From positions 186,001-250,000 of the forward strand of contig NZ_AP022853.1 in assembly GCF_011764585.1 (NCBI RefSeq): a DNA stretch of 64,000 nt, written 5' to 3'. Position numbers and translations under genes: made by a program. Below the pieces are notes generated by a model. That model ran no database searches. It had not been told where the DNA came from and worked only from the letters and a program-made list of their open reading frames with translations. This document shows, in pieces, positions 42,905-53,301 of this stretch (its first letter is position 1; each line of letters starts with the position of its first letter). This DNA is from Sulfurimicrobium lacus. GTDB taxonomy: Bacteria > Pseudomonadota > Gammaproteobacteria > Burkholderiales > Sulfuricellaceae.

Positions 42905-43177
42905 TCAGTGTTTCGGCGGCACGTATCCCTGGGCTTTGTCGGCGCCGGCGCCGAAGAAGTGGCTCTCGGTCTGTTCGGCCAGGTATTTGCGCGCCTTGGG
43001 GTCGGCGAGGTTGAGACGGTTCTCGTTCACCAGCATGGTCTGCTGTTTGACCCACGCCGCCCAGGCTTCCTTGGAAACGTTTTCGTACAGACGCTTGCCC
43101 AGATCGCCGGGGTAAGGGGGGAAGTCCAGCCCTTCGGCTTCGCGACCGAGCTTGATGCATTTAACCATTCTAGCCAT
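42905..43177 (-). CDS. yggX: Fe(2+)-trafficking protein YggX
   Basis: 90 residues, full length. The conserved N-terminal [20 protein letters not shown] with a single Cys and the middle [20 protein letters not shown] (split) match YggX, which protects Fe-S clusters and handles iron under oxidative stress. It lies between ppk1 and the divergent acyltransferase genes. Confidence 0.95.
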   Translation of the reverse strand: MARMVKCIKLGREAEGLDFPPYPGDLGKRLYENVSKEAWAAWVKQQTMLVNENRLNLADPKARKYLAEQTESHFFGAGADKAQGYVPPKH

Positions 43178-43280
43178 GTGAATTACTCCTTTTTCTTTTC
43201 AACTCTTGATGATAACCAAAAAACACCACGCAAACTACCGTATGCCTTAACTTCTGGCCGGATATGCGATAATTCAACCC

Positions 43281-44129
43281 ATGCAATGGTTCTTCCGACA
43301 CTTCGCGCGCTTGCCGCTGGCATGGCTGCATGCACTTGGCATCGCAATCGGCTGGCTGGTCTACTGGTCATCCGGCAGCTACGCCGCCCGCATGCGCGAA
43401 AATATCACCCGCAGCGGCCTGTGCGCATCGCCAGAGGCGTACCGCCGCCTGCTGCGCGCGGCGATCGGCGAGGCGGGCAAAAGCGTGCTGGAGCTGCCCG
43501 CCGTCTGGTTGCGCCCCTACGAACAAGTGCTGCAACTGGTGTGCAAGGTAGAGGGCTGGAGCCAGGTGGAAGAACTGGCGCGCGATGGACGCGGCATCCT
43601 TTTCCTCACGCCCCATCTGGGCTGCTTCGAGATTTCCAGTCTGTTCATCGCCAGCCATATGCCCATTACTATCCTCTATCGTCCGCCCAAGCTGCGCTGG
43701 ACCGAACCGCCCATGCTGGCGGGGCGCGGGCGCGGCCAGGTCAGCATGGCGCCGACCGACCTCAAGGGCGTCAAGGCGCTGCTCAAGGCGCTGAAGCACG
43801 GCCAGTCCGCCGGCATCCTGCCCGATCAGGTGCCCGGCAAGGGGGAAGGCGTATGGGCGGATTTCTTTGGCCGCTCAGCCTATACCATGACCTTGGTGCA
43901 GCGCCTGCAGCATTCCACCGGCGCGGCCATCGTGCTGGTGTTCGCGGAACGCCTGCCCGGCGGGCGGGGCTACGACCTGTGGTTCGAACCGCTGGCGGAA
44001 GCCTTGCCACAGGATGCGGCGCAGGCCGCGCGTGCCCTCAATGCGGCGGTCGAGGAGTTGGCGCGGCGCAACCCGGCGCAATACCTGTGGAGCTATAACC
44101 GCTACAAATCGCCGAAAGGGGCGCAGTGA
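43281..44129 (+). CDS. LpxL/HtrB-family lysophospholipid acyltransferase (1)
   Basis: 282 residues, one N-terminal membrane helix (LAWLHALGIAIGWLVYW). The acyltransferase motif HLGCFE (Hx4E) is near residue 112, with later YRPPK and a DQVPG lipid-binding motif. LpxL-type enzymes add secondary acyl chains to lipid A. Its stop overlaps the start of a paralogue by 4 bases, so the two are made together and may add the two secondary chains. Confidence 0.9.
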   Translation: MQWFFRHFARLPLAWLHALGIAIGWLVYWSSGSYAARMRENITRSGLCASPEAYRRLLRAAIGEAGKSVLELPAVWLRPYEQVLQLVCKVEGWSQVEELARDGRGILFLTPHLGCFEISSLFIASHMPITILYRPPKLRWTEPPMLAGRGRGQVSMAPTDLKGVKALLKALKHGQSAGILPDQVPGKGEGVWADFFGRSAYTMTLVQRLQHSTGAAIVLVFAERLPGGRGYDLWFEPLAEALPQDAAQAARALNAAVEELARRNPAQYLWSYNRYKSPKGAQ

Positions 44130-44998
44130 TCCGCTTCGGCATTTTCGTTTTCTGGCTGCTGCATTTTTTACCACTCCCCGTGCTGGCGCCGATCGGCAAG
44201 GGCATGGGCATGCTGCTTTACGCGCTGGGGCGCGAGCGGCGGCGGGTGGCGCGCATTAATTTGCGCCTGTGCTTTTCTGAATTGAGCGATCAACAACGCG
44301 AAAAGCTGGTGCGTGCACACTTCCGCGCCTTCGGCCAGAGTCTGCTCGATCGCGGCATCCTGTGGTGGTCGTCGGAGCGCCGCCTGCGTCGCCTGGTTCA
44401 GGTGGAGGGGCTGGAACACTGGCAGGGCGTGCAGGGCAAACCGGTGATCTGGCTCGCCCCCCATTTCGTCGGCCTGGATATGGGCGGCGTGCGCCTGACC
44501 GCTGATCATCCCCTGGTTTCCATGTACAGCCGGCAAAAGAGCCAGGCCATCGATGAATTGCTGCTGCACGCCAGAACGCGCTTCAACCCCTGCATCATGG
44601 TGTCGCGCCAGGAAGGGCTGAAGCCGGTCATCAAGGCGGTGAAACAGGGCCTGCCGTTCTACTACCTGCCGGACATGGATTTCGGCGCGCGCGATGCTGA
44701 ATTTGTGCCATTTTTCGGCGTCCCTGCCGCCACCGTCACTGCCCTGCCGCGCCTCGCCAAGCTCACCGGGGCAGTAGTGCTGCCGGTGGTGACGCGCCAG
44801 CTGCCCGGCGGCAGAGGCTACGTCGTGCGTTTCTATCCCGCCTGGGAAAACTTCCCCGGCGGCGACAGCTACGCCGACACCCTGCGCATGAACCAGTTCA
44901 TCGAGGAGCGGGTAAAGGAGATGCCGGAACAGTACTTCTGGCTGCACAAACGCTTCAAAACCCGGCCGCCCGGCGAGGCGAGGATCTACACGCATTGA
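44126..44998 (+). CDS. LpxL/HtrB-family lysophospholipid acyltransferase (2)
   Basis: 290 residues from GTG 44126. N-terminal hydrophobic anchor (FGIFVFWLLHFLPLPVLAPIG), acyltransferase motif HFVGLD (Hx4D) near 113 and DMDFG near 191. It is similar in plan to the preceding enzyme and presumably adds the second secondary acyl chain to Kdo2-lipid A or a related precursor. Which is the lauroyl and which the myristoyl-type enzyme is not readable. Confidence 0.9.
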   Translation: MIRFGIFVFWLLHFLPLPVLAPIGKGMGMLLYALGRERRRVARINLRLCFSELSDQQREKLVRAHFRAFGQSLLDRGILWWSSERRLRRLVQVEGLEHWQGVQGKPVIWLAPHFVGLDMGGVRLTADHPLVSMYSRQKSQAIDELLLHARTRFNPCIMVSRQEGLKPVIKAVKQGLPFYYLPDMDFGARDAEFVPFFGVPAATVTALPRLAKLTGAVVLPVVTRQLPGGRGYVVRFYPAWENFPGGDSYADTLRMNQFIEERVKEMPEQYFWLHKRFKTRPPGEARIYTH

Positions 44999-45047
44999 GC
45001 GAATTGATGGCGGCGCTTCTTCACATTCGATGTCGGATGCTCAAAAA

Positions 45048-45076
45048 TTAGGCGCCAACCCCGCACTCTGTTAAGA
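45048..45076 (+). promoter_or_regulatory. Possible sigma70-type promoter of rhlE
   Basis: TTAGGC (45048-45053), 17-base spacer, TTAAGA (45071-45076), about 120 bases upstream of the rhlE ATG. Both boxes are imperfect, so this is a candidate only. Confidence 0.3.
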
Positions 45077-45199
45077 TGCCGGCCTGCGGCATTTGTCTCC
45101 AGTCCTCGCGCCGCTGCCCTTCTGGCTTCATCAAAACCCAATTCGTCCTAAGACTGGCGCCCAACGAGGCGACAGGTCGATATCATTTTCAGGAATTCC

Positions 45200-46528
45200 A
45201 TGTCTTTTTCTTCTCTCGGCTTGTCCGATGAAATCGTCCGTGCCGTTACCGAGCACGGTTACACCGTTCCCACCCCGATCCAGGCGCAGGCTATCCCCAC
45301 CGTGCTGATGGGCGGCGACCTGATGGGCGGCGCGCAGACCGGTACCGGCAAGACCGCCGGCTTTACCTTGCCGATCCTGCACCGTCTTTCTGCCGGCGGC
45401 GACAAGACGCCGCCTGGCGGCCATGCCCCGATCCGCGCGCTGATGCTCACGCCGACGCGCGAACTTGCCGCACAGGTGGAGGAGAGCGTGCGCACCTATG
45501 GCAAATATGTGAAGCTCAAGTCCATGGTGATGTTCGGCGGCGTCAACATCAACCCGCAGATCCAGCGCCTGCGCAGCCGCGTCGACATCCTGGTGGCCAC
45601 GCCGGGCCGCCTGCTCGACCACCTGCAGCAGAGAACGGTCGATCTTTCGCACGTCGAAATCCTGGTGCTGGACGAAGCCGACCGCATGCTGGACATGGGC
45701 TTTATCCGCGACATCAAGCGCGTGCTCGCTGTGTTGCCCAAGCATCGCCAGAATCTGCTGTTCTCCGCCACCTTCTCCGACGAGATCAAAGCGCTGGCAG
45801 ATGGCCTGCTCAACAAGCCGGTGCTGATCGAAGTGGCGCGCCGCAACGTTACCGCCGACACGGTGGCGCAGAAGGTTTACAAGGTCGACCGCGAACGCAA
45901 GCGCGAGCTGCTCACCCACCTGATCAAGGAACACAACTGGCATCAGGTGCTGGTGTTCACTCGCACCAAGCATGGCGCCAATAAGCTGTCCGAGCAATTG
46001 ACCAAGGAAGGCATTCCAGCGCTCGCCATTCACGGTAACAAGAGCCAGGCGGCGCGCACCCGCGCCCTCAGCGAATTCAAGGGCGGCAGCTTGCAGGTGC
46101 TGGTGGCGACCGACATCGCCGCGCGCGGCATCGACATCAGCGAATTGCCCCACGTGGTCAACTTCGAACTGCCCAACGTGCCGGAAGACTACGTCCACCG
46201 CATCGGCCGCACCGGCCGCGCGGGTTCGGAAGGCGAAGCCGTTTCGCTGGTGTGCATCGACGAAAAGAAGCTGCTGTCGGACATCGAGCGGCTGATCAAG
46301 CGCGAGATACCAGAAGTCGTGGTGCCTGGCTTCGAGCCCGACCCGTCGATCAAGGCGGAGCCGATCCTGAATGGCCAAAATCGGGGCGGGGGAGGACAGC
46401 GTTCCGGCCAGGGCCGTGCGCAACCGGGCGGCAACCGTTCCGGCAACAGCGCTGCGCCAAGGCCCAGAGGCCCGGCGGGAACAGGCGGCAAGCCGCCGCT
46501 GCATCGTTCCGGCGGACGCGGGCGCTAG
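45200..46528 (+). CDS. rhlE: DEAD-box ATP-dependent RNA helicase RhlE
   Basis: 442 residues. The N-terminal Q-motif region [14 protein letters not shown] and [10 protein letters not shown] are followed by [55 protein letters not shown] and [10 protein letters not shown]. The C-terminal 70 residues are Gly/Arg/Asn/Pro-rich, as in RhlE, and probably bind RNA. Its role is in ribosome maturation and mRNA decay. The stop codon (TAG) is at the very first base of a palindromic element. Confidence 0.95.
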   Translation: MSFSSLGLSDEIVRAVTEHGYTVPTPIQAQAIPTVLMGGDLMGGAQTGTGKTAGFTLPILHRLSAGGDKTPPGGHAPIRALMLTPTRELAAQVEESVRTYGKYVKLKSMVMFGGVNINPQIQRLRSRVDILVATPGRLLDHLQQRTVDLSHVEILVLDEADRMLDMGFIRDIKRVLAVLPKHRQNLLFSATFSDEIKALADGLLNKPVLIEVARRNVTADTVAQKVYKVDRERKRELLTHLIKEHNWHQVLVFTRTKHGANKLSEQLTKEGIPALAIHGNKSQAARTRALSEFKGGSLQVLVATDIAARGIDISELPHVVNFELPNVPEDYVHRIGRTGRAGSEGEAVSLVCIDEKKLLSDIERLIKREIPEVVVPGFEPDPSIKAEPILNGQNRGGGGQRSGQGRAQPGGNRSGNSAAPRPRGPAGTGGKPPLHRSGGRGR

Positions 46529-46689
46529 CAGCCTGTCGGACTTAAAGGAAATCGGCTGCAAATTCGCCTGGACGGTCCATATTTCGCCGCTTTTTTGGGC
46601 AATAGAATGACTATTGCCCTGCAAAATCGACAAAATCTGTCCTCGCCCAGCCAAATTTTCGCTTCGATTCTTCAAGTCTGACAGGCTGC
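46528..46689. mobile_element. 162-bp palindromic element (MITE/REP-like) after rhlE
   Basis: Terminal 16-base arms GCAGCCTGTCGGACTT (46528-46543) and its near-complement (46674-46689) differ by one base, and the whole 162 bases fold back imperfectly onto a central hairpin GGGCAATAG-5-CTATTGCCC. There is no open frame inside. The arms carry GGCGC on both outer sides (46521-46525 and 46690-46694), but the left copy is separated by two bases, so a target duplication is uncertain. Likely a non-autonomous transposon remnant that also acts as bidirectional terminator between convergent genes. Confidence 0.65.
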
Positions 46690-46712
46690 GGCGCGTCAGA
46701 TAAGCGAGGGGG

Positions 46713-47093
46713 CTATGTGCCCCCTCTTTTTTTGCGTTGCACAAACCACAGCGCATAGACGGCCGCATTCAGAATCACCACGCCAAGCCCGAGCACAAGC
46801 TGGATCTCGCGCGTCAAATCGACCGGGTAGATCAGGGGAAGGATGTAGTGTTCGGTGAAGTCGCCGGGGTAGCCCGGCTTGCCGCTCGCCTGCCGCAGCA
46901 GGTTTTCCAGCGGCGTGAGCGGGCAGACCAACCCGGTGAATTCGATCAGCGCTCCCCAGATGGCCGCCGGCACGTGCAGCCAGGCCAGCCGGCGCCATTT
47001 CAGGGCGAGAAATCCGCCCGCGACCACGAACAGGATGAATGCGAAGTGGAGCAGGACGACCAGATCGGCAGCGATTTCCTTCAAGCCCGCCAA
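46713..47093 (-). CDS. DUF2784 family membrane protein
   Basis: 126 residues with three to four hydrophobic helices. The family pattern is seen in ADLVVLLHFAFILFVVAGGFLAL and in LIEFTGLVCPLTPLENLLRQ, with GYPGDFTEHYILPLIYP near the middle (motifs cut to short stretches). Function unknown. It starts 4 bases after the yceH stop, so it is the last gene of the pcm-tolC-yceH run. Confidence 0.88.
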   Translation of the reverse strand: MAGLKEIAADLVVLLHFAFILFVVAGGFLALKWRRLAWLHVPAAIWGALIEFTGLVCPLTPLENLLRQASGKPGYPGDFTEHYILPLIYPVDLTREIQLVLGLGVVILNAAVYALWFVQRKKRGGT

Positions 47094-47097
47094 CTTT

Positions 47098-47766
47098 CTA
47101 GGCTGATATGCCCAGTTCCGCGCACAGCTTGGCTACCAGCGCCCTGAGATCGCCGACCTCGGCTTCCAGTCTTGCGACGTTGGCTTTAAGCGCGGCGATT
47201 TCACCCAACGAGATATCGCCCGCGCCGGATGTTGCCGCAGCATGGCTTTCAGCGATGGCTGGCTCACCGCACAGCAGATGTGCCCAGCGGTTTTCGCGGG
47301 CGCCGGGCTGGCGCGGCAGTTCTACCGCCAGCGCGCCGGTCGGGCGCTCCGCCAGTTCGTGCAGGAATGCCTCGACCGCCGAGATGTCGGCAAACTTGTG
47401 CAAGCGCTCGCTGCAGATGCGCAGTTCTCCGGCGGTCAGCGGGCCGCGCAGCATCAAGGTGGCGAGCAGTGCGACCGATTGCGACGGCACCTGCAGCACC
47501 CGTTCGATGTTGTGGGCGTAGCGCTGCACCCGCCCGCCGCTCGTTTCGACGATCAGCGTCAACGCCTTGAGGCGATCGATCGCCGCTTGCACTTCGCTTT
47601 CGCTCGCATTGATGATCGGGTCGCGGCTGGTCTTCTGGTTGCAACCTGCAGCCAGGGCATTCAGCGTCAACGGGTAGGTGTCGGGAACGGTGTGCTGCTT
47701 CTCGACCAGAACGCCGAGCACGCGCGTTTCAAGCAGGGAGAAAACGGGCAGGCCGGGCGCTGTCAT
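47098..47766 (-). CDS. yceH: YceH (DUF480) family protein
   Basis: 222 residues from ATG 47766, whose ATGA overlaps the tolC stop; an upstream in-frame ATG at 47775 is less likely. Motifs are LLETRVLGVLVEKQHTVPDTYP, YPLTLNALAAGCNQKTSRDP and a central EVQAAIDRLKALTLI (overlapping two winged-helix domains); the family is conserved in proteobacteria with unknown function, and a DNA- or ligand-binding role is inferred from the fold. The C-terminal part ends in a coiled coil (LKANVARLEAEVGDLRALVAK). Confidence 0.9.
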   Translation of the reverse strand: MTAPGLPVFSLLETRVLGVLVEKQHTVPDTYPLTLNALAAGCNQKTSRDPIINASESEVQAAIDRLKALTLIVETSGGRVQRYAHNIERVLQVPSQSVALLATLMLRGPLTAGELRICSERLHKFADISAVEAFLHELAERPTGALAVELPRQPGARENRWAHLLCGEPAIAESHAAATSGAGDISLGEIAALKANVARLEAEVGDLRALVAKLCAELGISA

Positions 47767-49085
47767 TTTAGCCACCGATTGACCTGTTGCAGGTCGTCCT
47801 CGGCCAGCGTGCCGGCGGCCGATTTCAGTCTCAGGCGGCTCAGCAGGTAGTTGTAGCGTGCCTTGTAGAGCTCGCTCTTGGTGGAATAGAGCTGCTGCTG
47901 GGCATTCAGCACGTCGACGTTGGTTCTTACCCCGACTTCCAGCCCCAGCTTGGTGGAATCCAGCGAACTTTGGCTCGATACCAGGGCCTGCTCCAGCGCC
48001 TTGACCTGGGAGATGCCGCTGGTGACGCCGAAATAGGCTTCGCGCGTCGTCAGGGCAGTCTGTCGCACCGTCTGCTCGAGGTCCTGGCGGGCTTTTTCCT
48101 GATTGGCCACGGCCTCCCGTACGCGCGAGCTGATAGCGCCGCCCTGATACAGCGGTAAGTTGAGCTGCAGGCCGATCGCCGAGGCCTTGGTGTCGTTGCC
48201 GACGCCGAAGCTGCTGCCTGTGGCACCGGTATCGCTGTAACTCGCTACCAGGTCAAGCGTGGGGTGATGTCCGCCGCGGTTGCGCGCCACTTCCTGGTTG
48301 GCGATTTCGACAGCTGCCCGCTGAATTTGCACCTGCAAGTTGTTTTGCTCAGCCGCCTCGACCCACTTGGTCATATCGGCGGGTTCCGGTCCTTGCAGCG
48401 GCATGCTGGTTGCCAGGACGGCAAGAGATTGCGGCAGTTTTCCGATGATTCTTTCCAGCGCGCGCTGTTTTAATTCCAGCGAGTTGAGAGCGGCAATCTC
48501 GCTGGCGGTGCCCAGGTCGTAACGTGCCTGCGCTTCATGGGTGTCGGTGATGGTGGCGGTGCCGACCTCGAAGTTCATCTTCGCTTGCGCCAATTGTTCC
48601 GAGATTGACTGTAATTGCGCTTTCGCCAGCGCGACGGCGTCTTGTGCCAACAGGGCGTCGAAATAAGCCTGTGCCACACGCAATATCAGATCTTGCTGCG
48701 CAGTGGTGTATTGGATTTCGGCTTGAGCACTTTGCAACTTGCCCTCTTGGTACAGCGCCCAATTCTGGGGGCGGTAGATGGGCTGGCTCAGGGACAGGGT
48801 AGCGCCGTTGGAATTGTAATCGCGCTGCCCGCCGGCAAAGGAACTGGGGCCGCGGTACTGGATGTCCGTCTTGTTCCACGTGCTGTTTGCGCTCAGGTTA
48901 ACGCTTGGCAGCAATAGCGCCCGGCCCTGCGGCAGTTTTTCCTGCCCGGCCTGGTAGGCGGCTTTCGCTGATGCCAGTGCGGAGTCGCTGGTCAGCGCCT
49001 GGCTGTAAATATCCATCAGGTCGCTAGCTTCGGCGAAGGACGCGAAAGCTGCGCTGAGCAATAAGGCTGAGGCGAGTCGTTTCAT
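47763..49085 (-). CDS. tolC: TolC-family outer-membrane channel protein
   Basis: 440 residues from ATG 49085, with a TAAGGG ribosome-binding site 7 bases upstream. The signal peptide ends near AFASFAEA; the mature protein has the two structural repeats of TolC (LALSQPIYRPQNWALYQEGK and VASYSDTGAT...LQLNLPLYQGGAI) and coiled-coil helices with AYFDALLAQDAVALAKAQL. It is the exit duct for type I secretion or efflux. The ribosome-binding site directly abuts the end of a MITE-like element, so its natural upstream junction has been altered. Confidence 0.93.
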   Translation of the reverse strand: MKRLASALLLSAAFASFAEASDLMDIYSQALTSDSALASAKAAYQAGQEKLPQGRALLLPSVNLSANSTWNKTDIQYRGPSSFAGGQRDYNSNGATLSLSQPIYRPQNWALYQEGKLQSAQAEIQYTTAQQDLILRVAQAYFDALLAQDAVALAKAQLQSISEQLAQAKMNFEVGTATITDTHEAQARYDLGTASEIAALNSLELKQRALERIIGKLPQSLAVLATSMPLQGPEPADMTKWVEAAEQNNLQVQIQRAAVEIANQEVARNRGGHHPTLDLVASYSDTGATGSSFGVGNDTKASAIGLQLNLPLYQGGAISSRVREAVANQEKARQDLEQTVRQTALTTREAYFGVTSGISQVKALEQALVSSQSSLDSTKLGLEVGVRTNVDVLNAQQQLYSTKSELYKARYNYLLSRLRLKSAAGTLAEDDLQQVNRWLK

Positions 49086-49099
49086 TTGCAAGCCCTTAG

Positions 49100-49368
49100 G
49101 GAACCTCTGATTAAGTCAAACGCGGTCGCGACGTTGTTTTGCGGGTGCCATGCAAGAAGTGAGGCGCACCGTGCAGTCATTCTGCACAAGCGCCTCGCGC
49201 CGCCGCATGGCGCCCGCAAAACAACGTCCCTCCGGGTTACATCGAAAACGGGCTTGCGCCGCGTTGCGCTCCTCGGTGTCGTAGGCTCGGCTACGACCTT
49301 CGTCGCGCGCCTTGCTCAAGCCCGTTTTCGATGTAACGCGATCCGCGTTTGACTTAATCAGAGGTTCC
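49100..49368. mobile_element. 269-bp MITE-like element between rhodanese gene and tolC
   Basis: Perfect 26-base terminal inverted repeats (49100-49125 and 49343-49368, outer bases GGAACCTCTGATTAAGTCAA) enclose several nested inverted repeats: about 20 bases of GTTGTTTTGCGGG-type sequence and its complement, 20 bases of TTACATCGAAAACGGG-type sequence and its complement, and GAGGCGC-GTGCAG paired with CTGCAC-GCGCCTC. No open frame. TTA occurs at both flanks (49096-49098 and 49369-49371), a possible 3-base target duplication with one extra base on the left. Probably a non-autonomous transposon. Confidence 0.75.
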
Positions 49369-49692
49369 TTAATATTTGCGCATGTTAGGGTCGGCATCCC
49401 GTGCCCAGGCCTCCACCCCGCCCTGCAGATTGTACACGTTGGCGAATCCCGCTTGCACGAGGAACAGGCCGGCACGGTAGCTGCGCACGCCATGGTGGCA
49501 GATCAGCACGATTTCCGCTTCCGGGTCCAGTTCGGCGATGCGCTCCGGTATCTTGCCCAGCGGTATCAGCAGCGAGCCCTCGATGTGACAGTACTGGAAT
49601 TCCCAGGTTTCCCGCACATCCACGAGAATGGGCTGCTTGCGTGCGGGGTGTTCCAGCCATGCCTTGAGTTCGAGGGGGTGAAGCTGGATCAC
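49369..49692 (-). CDS. Single-domain rhodanese (sulfurtransferase-like)
   Basis: 107 residues. Rhodanese landmarks: PILVDVRETWEFQYCHIEGS near 22-41 (quoted stretch is the CH2A-like motif) and the active-site loop LICHHGVRS with catalytic Cys near 76, ending GGVEAWARDAD. Single-domain rhodaneses carry persulfide sulfur. It starts 6 bases after pcm, and its stop codon lies immediately against the transposon-like element. Confidence 0.9.
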   Translation of the reverse strand: MIQLHPLELKAWLEHPARKQPILVDVRETWEFQYCHIEGSLLIPLGKIPERIAELDPEAEIVLICHHGVRSYRAGLFLVQAGFANVYNLQGGVEAWARDADPNMRKY

Positions 49693-49698
49693 CGCTGC

Positions 49699-52419
<2,721 letters not shown>

Positions 52420-52428
52420 GGAAACCGC

Positions 52429-53250
52429 GTGGATCTCATTTTACTGGGCAAGGCCCTCATCCTCGGTTTGGTCGAGGGCTTCACCGAGTTTCTGCCGGTG
52501 TCCAGCACCGGACATCTGATCATCGTCGGCGACCTGCTGAGCTTCAACGATGAAGTGGGCAAGGTATTCGAGATCGTCATTCAGCTGGGCGCCATCCTGG
52601 CCGTGTGCTGGGAGTACCGCGCCAGGCTGGCTCACGTGGTGCGCGGTTTGCCCAGCGACGGAGCGGCGCGCCGTTTCGTTCTCAATCTTTTTATCGCGTT
52701 TCTGCCAGCCGCCTTTCTGGGGCTGATGTTCATCAAGTCGATCAAGGCGCACCTGTTCAATCCTTTTGCCGTGGCAATCGCCTTCATCGTCGGCGCGCTG
52801 GTGATTTTCTGGGTGGAGAAGAAGGCATTTCACCCGCGCATCGACAGCGTGGATGAAATGACCTGGAAAGACGCGCTGAAAGTCGGCTTGGCACAGTGCT
52901 TCTCGTTGATCCCTGGCACCTCGCGTTCCGGGGCGACGATCATGGGAGGCATGATTTTCGGTCTGTCGCGCAAGACAGCCACCGAATTTTCCTTCTTTCT
53001 CGCCATCCCCGTCATGTTTGCCGCGACGTTCTACGACGTCTACAAGCACTGGCACCTGTTGCACGCTCATGACCTGAGCACCTTCGCGGTAGGCTTTGTC
53101 ACGGCCTTTGCAAGCGCTTTCGTCGCTATCCGCGCCTTGCTGCGCTACGTTTCGCAACACAGCTTCACCGTGTTTGCCTGGTACCGCATCGTGTTCGGGG
53201 TGCTGTTGCTGATTTATTACCGCACGGAGCTGTTTCAGGCCATGTCGTAA
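52429..53250 (+). CDS. uppP: Undecaprenyl-diphosphatase UppP (BacA)
   Basis: 273 residues starting GTG 52429, nine bases after the thiC stop. Diagnostic motifs [14 protein letters not shown] near residue 17 and PGTSRSG near 160, in a set of about eight membrane helices. It recycles the lipid carrier for peptidoglycan and confers bacitracin tolerance. Being downstream of thiC in the same direction, it may be read through from the riboswitch transcript. Confidence 0.95.
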   Translation: MDLILLGKALILGLVEGFTEFLPVSSTGHLIIVGDLLSFNDEVGKVFEIVIQLGAILAVCWEYRARLAHVVRGLPSDGAARRFVLNLFIAFLPAAFLGLMFIKSIKAHLFNPFAVAIAFIVGALVIFWVEKKAFHPRIDSVDEMTWKDALKVGLAQCFSLIPGTSRSGATIMGGMIFGLSRKTATEFSFFLAIPVMFAATFYDVYKHWHLLHAHDLSTFAVGFVTAFASAFVAIRALLRYVSQHSFTVFAWYRIVFGVLLLIYYRTELFQAMS

Positions 53251-53259
53251 GCCAACAGG

Positions 53260-53290
53260 CCGGGTTGGCCCGCCATCGGGCGCAACCCGG
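53260..53290. terminator. Hairpin between convergent uppP and pilL genes
   Basis: CCGGGTTGGCCCG pairs with CGGGCGCAACCCGG with a single bulge around a 4-base loop. Placed in the 51 bases between two convergent genes, it is well situated as a bidirectional terminator, although T-runs are lacking on both sides. Confidence 0.5.
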
Positions 53291-53301
53291 GTTTGCGGGA
53301 T

